The notes below the pieces were generated by a model. The model ran no database searches, was not told the origin of the DNA, and saw only the letters and a list, made by a program, of their open reading frames with translations. DNA of 64,000 nt from Streptomyces monashensis. Lineage in GTDB: Bacteria; Actinomycetota; Actinomycetes; Streptomycetales; Streptomycetaceae. The stretch spans positions 62,001 through 126,000 of the forward strand of contig NZ_MLYO01000076.1 in assembly GCF_001866665.1 (NCBI RefSeq), in the 5' to 3' direction. The position numbers were made by a program, and so were the translations under genes. Shown here one piece after another: positions 16,965 through 25,178 of this stretch. The stretch's first letter is position 1. Each line of letters starts with the position of its first letter.

Positions 16965-17234
16965 GTCGACGGCACATGGTCGACGGTATGCGTTGTACGG
17001 TCGACCGTACGCACGCCACCACACCGCATACCGTCTACAGTCGGCGATCCACTGCATACGGTCGCCTGCATACAATCGCCTGTATGCAGACAGCTGTATG
17101 CGATCCGCCCCGCACACAGCCACCCGCCGCACGGCATGCCACCGCGACATCCGCATACCGTCGACTGCATACCGTCTACCGCTGCATACGGTCTACCGCG
17201 CACCGCCTACCGCCCACCGCATGCTGCCTACCGC
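16965..17234. repeat. Cluster of GCATAC/GTCGAC short tandem and inverted repeats
   Basis: The space between convergent pcaL and the ATPase gene is filled by variants of a 13-17 bp unit with GCATAC and GTC[GT]AC words. Seen directly: a 16-bp palindrome GTACGGTCGACCGTAC at 16995-17010; an 11-bp stem GACGGTATGCG at 16982-16992 with CGCATACCGTC at 17025-17035; four 14-bp units at 17053-17108 (the first TGCATACGGTCGCC, the last two in the form TGTATGC); and four to five units at 17153-17234 of the form GCATACCGTC(G/T)AC. The region is far less GC-rich than its flanks. The last unit supplies the TAG stop of the minus-strand ATPase gene. The same words recur inside genes at 34.6, 38.7 and 50.4 kb. 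I know no named family for it. Confidence 0.85.
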
Positions 17235-19855
17235 AACCCCCGCCCCGTCTCCAGTACCTCCCTCGCCTGGGCCACCAGGCCCTCCGCCCCGCAGGCCCGG
17301 GCGAGGTCCAGGCCCCGGTTGAGTTCCGTGAGGGAGCGGGCGGCGATGCCGTACTCGACGCGGGCCGCCGCGTGTTCGTACTGGCAGGGTGAGGCCTCCA
17401 GGTAGGTGACGGCCTGGGCGGCGAGCTGCACCGCGCGGTTGCCGGTTTCCAGCGCGGCGGCGCAGCGCAAGGCCTCGCCGATCGCGGTGTCCGTGCCGAA
17501 CCGCTCGGCCTGCCGGCGGGCGTCGGCCGTCAACTGGGCGGCGCGCGGCGGGTCCTGCACGGCGAGGGCCTTGGCGAGGTCGATCGACCAGGGCGCGAAC
17601 ACCGGGTTGTGGCCGCCGCGCGAGGCGGCCGTCTTCTCCGCGGCCTCCAGCTCGTTGATGCCGTCCTCGACACGGCCGACCGCGAGCAGCAGCCGACCGC
17701 GCACGGAACGGATGTCGGGCAGCACGATCGTGGACGGGTACGGGGGCGCGAAGCCGTACTGGTCGGCGATCGACCAGGCCTCCTGGATCCGGCCGCGGGC
17801 CAGCAGGGTGTCGACCAGTCCGCAGGTGGCCGACCAGTACAACGGCAGCCCGCGGCCCACCCGTTCGGCGAGGACCAGTGCCTCGCGCAGGGTGGACTCG
17901 GCGTCGCGCAGGCGGCCTTGTCTGCGGTAGGCGAGGCCGAGGAAGGCGTTGGCGAGGGAGAGGTGGCCGCCGCGCCAGCCGGCGCTGGTGTAGGCGCGCA
18001 GGGCCTCGGCGAACAGGCTCTCGGCGCGGTCGAGCCGGTCGGTGTAGGCGTACGCGCTGCCGAGCATCATCAGCAGCTCGATGCCCCACTCCTGGTCGGT
18101 CCAGCCGAGACCGGGCGCGAGTCGGCCGTTGACGAGGGCGCGGTCGCACAGCTCGACGATCTCCTCGGCGCTCTCGCCGTGCGTCATGGCGTCGAAGCCG
18201 CGCAGGATGAGCAGGGCGCGCTCGGCGTTGTCGCGGCCGGTGCAGGTGCTCGCGAGTTCGGTCAGGCGCTGGGAGCGGGCCGGGGAGACGGTCTCGCCGT
18301 GGATGCCCTCCCACATGAACTGCACGGCCGTGAGCCGCATCCGGGCGGGGCCCGGTTCGTGCCGGGCGGCCTCGGCCTCGACCGTGCGGACGGCCTCCTC
18401 CAGCTGGTCGTTGTGGAGCTGCGCCTGGGACAGGCGGACCACGGCGTCGACGCGCCGTTCGCCGTCGAGCCCGGGCATGCCGAGCGCGTACTGGAGGTGG
18501 TCGATGGTGACGGCGGGTGCGGTCAGCAGGGTGGCGCAGCCCAGTTCGTACAGGACGTGGGCGTGGACGTCGGGGCGCGGCGGTTCCTGCAGGGCCCGTT
18601 CGAGACAGCGGCGGGCGGCGTCGGGCGCGCCGACGGCGAGGTGTTCACGGGCCGCCTCGCGCAGCTGGGCGACGAGTTCCTCGTCGTCGTCCGGGTGCAC
18701 CTTGAGCAGGTGGCGGGCGGCCTCGGCGGCGCCGCGGCCCAGCTCGGTGATGATCTGGGCGGCGACGCCGTGCATGGCGGTGCACACGGCGGCCGGAATG
18801 GAGTTGTAGACGGCGGTGGCGATCAGCGGGTGGACGAACTCCAGCTCGCCCTCCTCGCGTTCGGCGCCGACCGCCGGGGCGGGCGTGGTGAGGATGCGGG
18901 CGCCGCAGAGGAGTTCGGCGCAGTGCCGGGCGATGCTGTCGTCCATGGTGGCGAGGCGGGCGACCATGTCGACGGTGATGGAGGTGCCGAGGATGGCGGC
19001 GGCCCAGGCGAACCGGGTGGCCTCCAGGCCGAGGCCCTTGAGGCGGTCGACGAGTCCGCCGCCGCGGGCGGAGCGGTTGAGGGCGCGCAGTTCGCCGGCG
19101 CGGGACTCGACCGGCTGGACTTCGCTGTCCTGCACCTTGGCGAGGAGTTCGACGGTGTCGTAGGGGTTGCCGGCGGTCACCGCCCACACCTCGCGGCAGA
19201 ACGCGTCGTCGGCGTGCCGGCCGAGGGTGGCGCGGGTGAGTCCGGCGGTGGCGTCCGGGGTGAGGGCGCTGAGGTTGTTGACGGATCGGCCCGCGGCGGC
19301 GGCCACGGCGTCGAGGTGGCGGGCGCTGTCGCCGCTGACCTCGCCGGGCCGGCGGGCGACCACGACGAGCACGGAGACGTCGTCCAGGCGCTCGGCGAAC
19401 GCGGCGAGCCAGCGCAGGGTCTCCTGGTCGGCCCAGTGGGCGTCGTCGATCAGCAGCACGAGGGGCCATTCGCGGCGGGCGAGCCGGCGGACCGCGGCGA
19501 CGAGTCCGTCGCACACGTACTGCGGGTCGGCGCTGCCCTCCTGCGGTTCGGCTATGCCCAGGGCGGGACCGGCGATGTCGTACCAGTCGCCGAGGTACTC
19601 GCGGGCCTCTTCCGGCAGTAAGGAGAGCAGGGCGGGCTGGAGGAGCTGCCGTACCACGTTGAACGGGACGGACTTCAGGGTCTCGGCGAGCAGCGCGGTC
19701 TTGCCGAGCCCCGCCTCGCCGCGGAGGACCAGCAGGCTGCCCGCGGAGGACCGGTCGGCGCACAGGACGTCGAGTGCGTCCATGACGGTGGCGATCTCCG
19801 CGTCCCGCTCCCACAGGGAAGCCGAGGCGGCCGTCGGGGGCCGTCCCTCCGTCAT
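17228..19855 (-). CDS. Large AAA ATPase regulator-like protein, no HTH, TTA codon
   Basis: An 875-residue STAND-like protein of the kind usually found in LuxR-type (LAL) regulators: Walker A GEAGLGKT near residue 47, Walker B LLIDDAHWAD near 130, then helical repeats resembling TPRs over about residues 400-870. No C-terminal LuxR helix-turn-helix is present; the protein ends RGLR at a TAG that lies in the repeat cluster. Residue 79 is encoded by TTA (19619-19621), the rare leucine codon read by bldA tRNA, so translation may be development-dependent. The junction LLAE-TLKSVPFNV after Walker A seems shorter than relatives I recall (about 20 residues). ATG 19855 has GGGGAGG upstream. Function unknown; signal-responsive regulation is the best guess. 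Confidence 0.82.
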   Translation of the reverse strand: MTEGRPPTAASASLWERDAEIATVMDALDVLCADRSSAGSLLVLRGEAGLGKTALLAETLKSVPFNVVRQLLQPALLSLLPEEAREYLGDWYDIAGPALGIAEPQEGSADPQYVCDGLVAAVRRLARREWPLVLLIDDAHWADQETLRWLAAFAERLDDVSVLVVVARRPGEVSGDSARHLDAVAAAAGRSVNNLSALTPDATAGLTRATLGRHADDAFCREVWAVTAGNPYDTVELLAKVQDSEVQPVESRAGELRALNRSARGGGLVDRLKGLGLEATRFAWAAAILGTSITVDMVARLATMDDSIARHCAELLCGARILTTPAPAVGAEREEGELEFVHPLIATAVYNSIPAAVCTAMHGVAAQIITELGRGAAEAARHLLKVHPDDDEELVAQLREAAREHLAVGAPDAARRCLERALQEPPRPDVHAHVLYELGCATLLTAPAVTIDHLQYALGMPGLDGERRVDAVVRLSQAQLHNDQLEEAVRTVEAEAARHEPGPARMRLTAVQFMWEGIHGETVSPARSQRLTELASTCTGRDNAERALLILRGFDAMTHGESAEEIVELCDRALVNGRLAPGLGWTDQEWGIELLMMLGSAYAYTDRLDRAESLFAEALRAYTSAGWRGGHLSLANAFLGLAYRRQGRLRDAESTLREALVLAERVGRGLPLYWSATCGLVDTLLARGRIQEAWSIADQYGFAPPYPSTIVLPDIRSVRGRLLLAVGRVEDGINELEAAEKTAASRGGHNPVFAPWSIDLAKALAVQDPPRAAQLTADARRQAERFGTDTAIGEALRCAAALETGNRAVQLAAQAVTYLEASPCQYEHAAARVEYGIAARSLTELNRGLDLARACGAEGLVAQAREVLETGRGLR

Positions 19856-20202
19856 CCCGTTACCTCCCCAGGTCGCCCGAATGACGTACAGAGCACGAGC
19901 GTAGCCGTCCGGCGGGCCCCGTGGTGGGCGGTCCGGGCAGCTGTTGCCCCGCCGGGTGAAAGTGCGCGCGGGCAGGCGACGGGCGGCCGGCACGAACCGC
20001 CGGTCAGCAGCCGATGGGGCGTCAACCTGGCCGCCCGGGTACCGGTGCCGGCGACGGCCCGCCGGATGCCGTCCACCCCGCGGGGGCGGAGAGAAAGGGA
20101 CGGGAGAAAGACGGGAGAAATCGGAGGCGAAATAGTCCGGTCTGTTCCGTCCGCGACAGATCCTCTCATCACACTTTCACGGTCGCCTCATACGGTGGGG
20201 TC
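19856..20202. other. 347-base divergent intergenic region
   Basis: It lies between the divergent ATPase and DUF2510 genes. It holds a purine-rich run at about 20085-20135 containing two copies of ACGGGAGAAA, and an AT-richer stretch at 20155-20200 that probably includes the DUF2510 promoter. No gene or RNA was recognised. Confidence 0.6.
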
Positions 20203-21309
20203 ATGACGCAGGTGACTCCCCCCGGGTGGTACCCCGACCCCGGGCAGACGAACGACGGTCCGCCCACCGAACGCTGGTGGGACGGCAAGGCCTGGACGGA
20301 CCAGACCCGCCCCGCCGGGACGGCCGCCGCGTGGGGTCCCCCGACGCAGCCGCCGCCGGACACGGCCGCGCAGCCGGCGCCTCCGACGACTGCGGCGCCT
20401 GCCGCACCCGCCGCGTTCGGCGCGGAGCCGGCGCTCCCCGCGCCCGCCGGATACGCCGGACAGCCGGGGTATCCGGGGTACCCCGCCGAGCCGCCGTCCG
20501 CACCCCGGCGCCGCATGCGCAACGGCATAGCCGTGACGGCGGCGGCCGCGGTGCTCCTGTGCATCGGGGCCGGCGTCTACGCCCTGACCAAGGACGACGG
20601 CAACGGCAGCGGGAGCGATCGCGCCGGCGCGCAGCAGGGCACCCCGGGCGGACAGGACGGCGGCCGCAGCGGCGGCCAGGGCGACCCGTTCGGCGGCGGT
20701 CCGGGCGGATCCGGCGGGTCGGGAGGCTCCGGCGGTGGCGCGCCGTCGCCGGGGCAGTCCGCCGCGCCCAAGGTGCAGGGCGGCGGTACGGTGCCGGACG
20801 CGGTCAACGGGATCAGCCTGCCGGTACCGAAGGGCTGGACCGGGCAGTCGATCAGCGTCGGCGCCGAGGTGACCTCGGACGACTCCTACAAGTGCCCGGG
20901 CGACTCCGCCCACACCTGCACCGCGGGCGGCGCCTACACGAGTCCGGCGGTGGTGCTGGGCAACAAGGGCACGACGCCCGAGGCGGTCGCGAAGGCCGAC
21001 ATCGCGGCCAACGCCAAGGAGTCCTACGGCGGTGACTCCTACGGCAGCATCAGCTCGCACCAGGTGCTGGCCTCGCAGGCCGTGACGGTGGCCGGACAGA
21101 AGGGCTACATGGTGCGCTGGAAGGCGGTCACCAGCAAGGGCTCCGACGGCTACGTCGAGTCGGTCGCCTTCCCCTCGCCCAACGACGCGCAGCAGATCGT
21201 GGTGATCCGCTTCGGTGTCGACGTCGGCCGGCAGGTGTCCGTCATCGACGAGATCGTGAAGGGGGTCAAGGTCTCGTCCGGCAGCGGCGGCAGCGGCCAG
21301 GACGTCTGA
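20203..21309 (+). CDS. DUF2510 membrane protein with extracellular domain
   Basis: A 368-residue single-pass protein. An N-terminal DUF2510 motif (GWYPDPG...ERWWDGKAWTDQTRP, residues about 8-36) faces the cytoplasm, followed by a Pro/Ala/Gly linker, a membrane segment at about 108-128, a Gly/Ser-rich linker and a C-terminal globular domain (about 200-360) that would be outside. A cysteine pair (YKCPGDSAHTC) may form a disulfide. ATG 20203 follows GGTGGGG. The function is unknown; the DUF2510 plus anchored domain arrangement is common in Streptomyces. A perfect 12-bp hairpin follows its stop. Confidence 0.85.
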   Translation: MTQVTPPGWYPDPGQTNDGPPTERWWDGKAWTDQTRPAGTAAAWGPPTQPPPDTAAQPAPPTTAAPAAPAAFGAEPALPAPAGYAGQPGYPGYPAEPPSAPRRRMRNGIAVTAAAAVLLCIGAGVYALTKDDGNGSGSDRAGAQQGTPGGQDGGRSGGQGDPFGGGPGGSGGSGGSGGGAPSPGQSAAPKVQGGGTVPDAVNGISLPVPKGWTGQSISVGAEVTSDDSYKCPGDSAHTCTAGGAYTSPAVVLGNKGTTPEAVAKADIAANAKESYGGDSYGSISSHQVLASQAVTVAGQKGYMVRWKAVTSKGSDGYVESVAFPSPNDAQQIVVIRFGVDVGRQVSVIDEIVKGVKVSSGSGGSGQDV

Positions 21310-21340
21310 GCCGGGGAGCCCGGGGACACCGACACGGATC

Positions 21341-21385
21341 GGCCGGGTGGGGCGCCTCTCCGCTCAAGAGGAACCCCACCCGGCC
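21341..21385. terminator. Bidirectional hairpin between convergent genes
   Basis: GGCCGGGTGGGG (21341-21352) pairs perfectly with CCCCACCCGGCC (21374-21385) around a 21-base loop. There is no U tract, as is common in Streptomyces. Confidence 0.7.
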
Positions 21386-21467
21386 GGGGGGTGCGCGCCG
21401 CCCCCGTCCCCACGGTGCGGCGCGAGCAGGTCGCCGTTCAGTCATCCCGTGAACGGCGGCCTGGGTC

Positions 21468-22082
21468 TCAGGTCAGCCCGAGCGCGGGCAGCACGGTGGC
21501 GTCCACGAAGCGGGCGAGATAGTCGGCGTCGGCGTACTGGCCGCTGAGCACGGGCCGCACCCGCAGCACGCCGAACATCATCGCCGGGACGTACTCCAGC
21601 GCCGGATGGTCGGCGCGGACCTCGCCCCGGGCCACGCCCCGGGCGAGCATCTCCTGCAACGCGGCGATCTCCGGGTACACCAGTGCCTCGCGCAGCGCCT
21701 GGGCCAGTTCCTCGTCGGCCGTCCACGCGTGTCCCAGGGCCTGGAGCAGGCTGGTGTCCTTGCCGGACCAGTCCCCCGCGGCCCGCGCCGCCTGGCGCAG
21801 GTCCTCGGCGAGGGATCCGGTGTCGATGCCGGCGAACCGCACCCGGCGGTTGGCGCGCAGCGCGGCCGCGACGAACTGGGGCTTGGTCTTCCACTGCCGG
21901 TAGAGCGTGGACTTGCTGCACCGGGTGCTGGCGGCGACGCCCTCCATGGTGACCGACTCGTACCCGCACGTGCGGATCTGTTCCAGCACGGCGTCGAAGA
22001 ACTCCCGCTCACGCTCCGGCGTGATCTTGGAGCGGCGCGAGGCGGCGACCGTGTCCGGTCCGTCCGCGGCCTGCGACGTCAT
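21468..22082 (-). CDS. TetR-family transcriptional regulator
   Basis: A 204-residue TetR-family repressor. The DNA-binding domain covers about residues 20-75 (REREFFDAVLEQIRTCGY, then GVAASTRCSKSTLYRQWKTKPQFV) and a TetR_C-like ligand domain covers the rest. ATG 22082 has GAGGGGAAG upstream. It is divergent from the PAP2/DMT pair, and the intergenic region holds several inverted repeats of the size TetR proteins bind, so it probably represses both itself and the PAP2-DMT operon. The inducer is unknown. Confidence 0.92.
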   Translation of the reverse strand: MTSQAADGPDTVAASRRSKITPEREREFFDAVLEQIRTCGYESVTMEGVAASTRCSKSTLYRQWKTKPQFVAAALRANRRVRFAGIDTGSLAEDLRQAARAAGDWSGKDTSLLQALGHAWTADEELAQALREALVYPEIAALQEMLARGVARGEVRADHPALEYVPAMMFGVLRVRPVLSGQYADADYLARFVDATVLPALGLT

Positions 22083-22220
22083 GTGGCGCTTCCCCTCACT
22101 CGTGCCCGGTGGGCCCGTCGGTCCTCGACGCACGACACCGCCGAAGACCGCCTCGAGCCCGGCTCGACCGGGCCTGGCGAATCTGTGTCTCCAGTGTGGC
22201 GCACATCAATCGAGACGCCA

Positions 22221-22302
22221 GTGTACCGGTACTGAAGCGTATCGGTACACTGTCGTATCGGTACGACAACGTATCGATGAGTTCCGGTCCCGTACCGGGA
22301 CC
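22221..22302. promoter_or_regulatory. Operator array between TetR and PAP2 genes
   Basis: Three inverted repeats lie in 82 bases: GTGTACCG (22221-22228) with CGGTACAC (22243-22250); GTCGTA-TCGG-TACGAC (22252-22267); and GGTCCCG-TAC-CGGGACC (22286-22302). The word GTATCGGTAC occurs twice, and a related GTATCGATG follows. This is a local AT-richer island and the likely site of the two divergent promoters. Confidence 0.65.
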
Positions 22303-22346
22303 CATCCGCACCAACCACGCACCACCGTCAGTGAAGGGGCCGGGGG

Positions 22347-23150
22347 ATGACTGCCCGAACCGAGCCGCCGGAGGCAGAACCGGAGCCGCCGGACGCGACC
22401 CCGCGCCCGGCGCTCATACGCGAGCTGCTGCTGGTCGCAGGGCTCTTCCTCGTCTACAAGCTCGGCCGGCAGCTGGCCACGGGCCACACCGCGGGCGCGT
22501 TCCTCGACGCCCACCGCGTGTGGCACCTGGAGCGCACGCTGCGCCTCCCCCGCGAGAACGCCGTGCAGTCCGCACTGCTGCACGGCGACACCCTGATACA
22601 CATCGCGAACACCTACTACGCCACCGTCCACTTCCCGGCGACGCTGGCCTTCCTCGTCTGGCTCTACGTCAGGCGGCCCGCCCACTACATCTGGGCCCGC
22701 CGGGTCCTCGCGGTGGTCACCACCGCCGCCCTGGTGCTCCCGTTCACGTTCCCGCTGGCCCCGCCCCGGATGCTGGCCGGTACCGGCCTGATCGACACCG
22801 CGAAGGTCTACGGCCCGTCCGTGTACGGCCCGCCGTCCAGCGACCATCTGTCCAACCAGTTCGCCGCGATGCCGTCGCTGCACTTCGGCTGGGCGCTGAT
22901 GGTGGCGATCGGCCTGATCGTGGCCACCCGGTCGCGCCTGCGCTGGCTGTTCCTGCTGCACCCGCTGATCACCCTGGTGGTGATCGTGGGCACGGCCAAC
23001 CACTACTGGCTCGACGCGATCGTGGCGACCGCCATGCTCGGCATCGCCCTCGCCGTGATCCATCCCCCGCACCGTACGGCCACCACGGCCGGCCGCGCCC
23101 CGGACCGGCTCGCCCCGGAGGCCCCCGCACTGGTGGGGGCGGGCCGATGA
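22347..23150 (+). CDS. PAP2-superfamily membrane phosphatase/transferase
   Basis: A 267-residue integral membrane protein with about five or six hydrophobic segments. It carries the later PAP2 motifs FAAMPSLHFGW (motif C2 histidine) and GTANHYWLDA (motif C3 histidine and aspartate), in the InsP-ceramide synthase/AUR1-like order with a preceding TYYATVHFPAT. Enzymes of this type hydrolyse or transfer phosphate head groups of lipids at the membrane. It overlaps the next gene by 4 bases (ATGA), so the two form an operon under the divergent TetR. The exact lipid substrate is unknown. Confidence 0.88.
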   Translation: MTARTEPPEAEPEPPDATPRPALIRELLLVAGLFLVYKLGRQLATGHTAGAFLDAHRVWHLERTLRLPRENAVQSALLHGDTLIHIANTYYATVHFPATLAFLVWLYVRRPAHYIWARRVLAVVTTAALVLPFTFPLAPPRMLAGTGLIDTAKVYGPSVYGPPSSDHLSNQFAAMPSLHFGWALMVAIGLIVATRSRLRWLFLLHPLITLVVIVGTANHYWLDAIVATAMLGIALAVIHPPHRTATTAGRAPDRLAPEAPALVGAGR

Positions 23151-24115
23151 GCGCCGCCGGCCTGGTCGCCGTGGGCCTCTCGCTCGTCTCGGCCGTCGCC
23201 TACGCCCTCGCCGCCGTCGCCCAGGAACGGCTCGCCGCGCGCACCGCCGACGCCGGGCTGCTGCGGCTGCTCGGCACGGGGGCCTGGTGGTCGGCCGTCG
23301 GCCTGAACGCGGCCGCCGCGCTGCTGCACGTCGTCGCCCTCAAGTACGGCCCGCTCACCCTCGTCCAGCCGCTGGGCGCGCTCACCCTGGTCGCGGCCGT
23401 GCCGCTCGGGGCGCGGGCGGCCGGGCGCCGGGTCAGCGCGGTGGAGTGGCGCGGTACGGCGCTCACGCTGCTCGGCCTCGCCGCGCTGCTCGTCACCGCC
23501 TCCGGCCCGGCGCCCGAGCGGGTGCTGTCGCTGACGGAGGCGCTGGCGGTCGCCGGTACGACGGCCGCGGCGATCGGCATGCTCTCCCGGCCCGGCGCCC
23601 GTCCGGGCCTGCGGCACGCGACGGCGTCCGGCTTCGCCTCCGGTGTCGCCTCCGCGCTCACCCAGACGGTGACGGTGGCCGCCACCGACCGCACCGCTCC
23701 GCTGCTGAGCGCCGAGGTGGTCGTCGTCGCCGTGCTCGTCGCCGCGTTCGCCGTCGGCGGGCTGCTGCTGTCCCAGACCGCCTACCGCGGCGGCCTCGGC
23801 GCCCCGCTGGCCGTGGTCACCCTCGCCAACCCGGTGGCGGCCGCGGTGATCGGCCTCACCCTGCTCGGCCAGGGGCTCCAGGGCGGCCCCGCCGGCGTCC
23901 TGCTGGCCCTCGCCGGAGCGGTCCTCGCCGCCCGGGGCGTGGTCCTGCTCACCCGGGTCGCCCCGGAACCGGGCGCCGCCGCCGGGCATGCCGATGACGC
24001 CGACGACGAGCATCCGGTGGCGGCGGTGCTGGCGCTGGAGCCCGGCACCGCTACCGCGGAACCGGCACTGGTGCCGCGCCGGCCGGACCAGCCGGGGCAC
24101 CTCACCCCGCTCTGA
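23147..24115 (+). CDS. DMT-superfamily (EamA/EmrE-like) transporter
   Basis: A 322-residue integral membrane protein with about nine or ten transmembrane segments in two halves, each starting with a small-residue-rich helix and a PLTLVQPLGALTLV or PLAVVTLANPVAAAVIG signature of the drug/metabolite transporter superfamily. The C-terminal 45 residues are hydrophilic and acidic. ATG 23147 overlaps the PAP2 stop. The cargo is unknown; co-transcription with PAP2 suggests a lipid-related or drug-export function. A hairpin terminator follows. Confidence 0.86.
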   Translation: MSAAGLVAVGLSLVSAVAYALAAVAQERLAARTADAGLLRLLGTGAWWSAVGLNAAAALLHVVALKYGPLTLVQPLGALTLVAAVPLGARAAGRRVSAVEWRGTALTLLGLAALLVTASGPAPERVLSLTEALAVAGTTAAAIGMLSRPGARPGLRHATASGFASGVASALTQTVTVAATDRTAPLLSAEVVVVAVLVAAFAVGGLLLSQTAYRGGLGAPLAVVTLANPVAAAVIGLTLLGQGLQGGPAGVLLALAGAVLAARGVVLLTRVAPEPGAAAGHADDADDEHPVAAVLALEPGTATAEPALVPRRPDQPGHLTPL

Positions 24116-24126
24116 GCACACGAAAC

Positions 24127-24163
24127 GGCGGACGGTCCGCGCGTCACGCGCCCACCGTCCGCC
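24127..24163. terminator. Hairpin between convergent DMT and scramblase-like genes
   Basis: GGCGGACGGT (24127-24136) pairs perfectly with ACCGTCCGCC (24154-24163); the 17-base loop contains GCGTCACGC. Confidence 0.75.
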
Positions 24164-24172
24164 GTCGTCGTT

Positions 24173-24201
24173 CTCGTACTCGTACTCGTACTCGTACTCG
24201 T
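24173..24201. repeat. CTCGTA hexanucleotide microsatellite
   Basis: Four full CTCGTA units plus CTCGT lie in the convergent intergenic space after the terminator hairpin. Such perfect simple repeats are uncommon in this sequence. Confidence 0.85.
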
Positions 24202-24230
24202 CGAGATTCTTCTCCCCCGTCGGGACCGAC

Positions 24231-25112
24231 TCAGTTCCAGCCCCGCGAGTCCTGCTTGAGGGCGGTGTCGACGGTCAGGGCCGTCGCCACCACGAGGCTC
24301 AGCAGCGGCTCGGGAAGCTGGTAGTGGATCTGGAGGACGTAGTTGTCCGCGGTCGTGAACAGCGTCTTGGCCAGGCCTTCCCAGGTCTTGGTGATCCGGG
24401 CGACCTCGTTGTCCGCGTGGTCGACGATCGCGAAGTTCCAGGCCCGCCAGTTCTCCGCCTTGATCGCGCCGACCTGCCGGCCGTCCGCGTTCATCGCGAA
24501 GTTGATCTTCCCGATGGCGTTCTGCTGGACGATCTCGCCGACGACCGAGCCGTCCGGACGCGACACCACGACCCGGGACTTGAGGAACTTCGCGGGCCGG
24601 GTCAGCAGCAGCTGCGGCTGGCCGTAGGCGTCACGGATCTCCAGCTTGTGGGTCATGAACTGGTCGAAGCTGGAGACGAAGCGCAGGATCTTCTTCAGCA
24701 CGCCCTGACCGACCTCGGTCACCGCGCCGATCTCGCGGCCGTTCTGGTCCATGACCTTGTACTCGTTGGTCACCTCGACCAGCTTGGCCTTCTGGTTCAC
24801 GACCAGGACCGGCTCGGTGAACAGGGTGCCGCCGCCGGGACCCGTCGCCCGGACCCCGGCCTGCTGCTGCACCTGGCGCTGCACCCTGGCGTCGGCCCCC
24901 TGCTGCTGCGGGGCGCCGAACTGCTGGGCAGGCGCCTGCTGCGCCGCACCGTACTGCTGAGGTGCGGCCTGCTGCTGCGGGACCTGGCCCGCGGGTGCCT
25001 GGGCGGGGTTGGTGTGCTGGGTCCACTGCGTACCGTCCCAGTAGCGCAGCGTCTGGGGCGCTCCGTGCGGATCCGGATACCAGCCTGCAGGAGTGTTCGA
25101 TTGCGTGGTCAC
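24231..25112 (-). CDS. DUF2510 plus phospholipid-scramblase-related protein
   Basis: A 293-residue cytoplasmic or membrane-associated protein. An N-terminal DUF2510 motif (GWYPDPHGAPQTLRYWDGTQW) is followed by a Gln/Ala/Pro-rich linker (about residues 35-90) and a scramblase/LURP-one-like beta-barrel domain (about 95-285) with FTEPVLVVNQKAKLVE, LEIRDAYGQPQLLLTRP and IGKINFAMNADGRQVGAIKAENWRAWNFAI. The family link to eukaryotic scramblases is structural; bacterial function is unproven. The start is GTG 25112 with only a weak ribosome site, so a leaderless or near-leaderless transcript is possible. It shares the DUF2510 head with the protein at 20203. Confidence 0.87.
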   Translation of the reverse strand: MTTQSNTPAGWYPDPHGAPQTLRYWDGTQWTQHTNPAQAPAGQVPQQQAAPQQYGAAQQAPAQQFGAPQQQGADARVQRQVQQQAGVRATGPGGGTLFTEPVLVVNQKAKLVEVTNEYKVMDQNGREIGAVTEVGQGVLKKILRFVSSFDQFMTHKLEIRDAYGQPQLLLTRPAKFLKSRVVVSRPDGSVVGEIVQQNAIGKINFAMNADGRQVGAIKAENWRAWNFAIVDHADNEVARITKTWEGLAKTLFTTADNYVLQIHYQLPEPLLSLVVATALTVDTALKQDSRGWN

Positions 25113-25178
25113 CGGGGCACACTACCCTGATATGACCGGTACCTGACCAGCCCGCACGGAGCGGTGTTCATCGGGCGT

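Noticed and set aside
17053..17234. CRISPR-like array
   Set aside because: Units are 13-17 bp, diverged, occur in both orientations and have no unique spacers; no cas gene is present.
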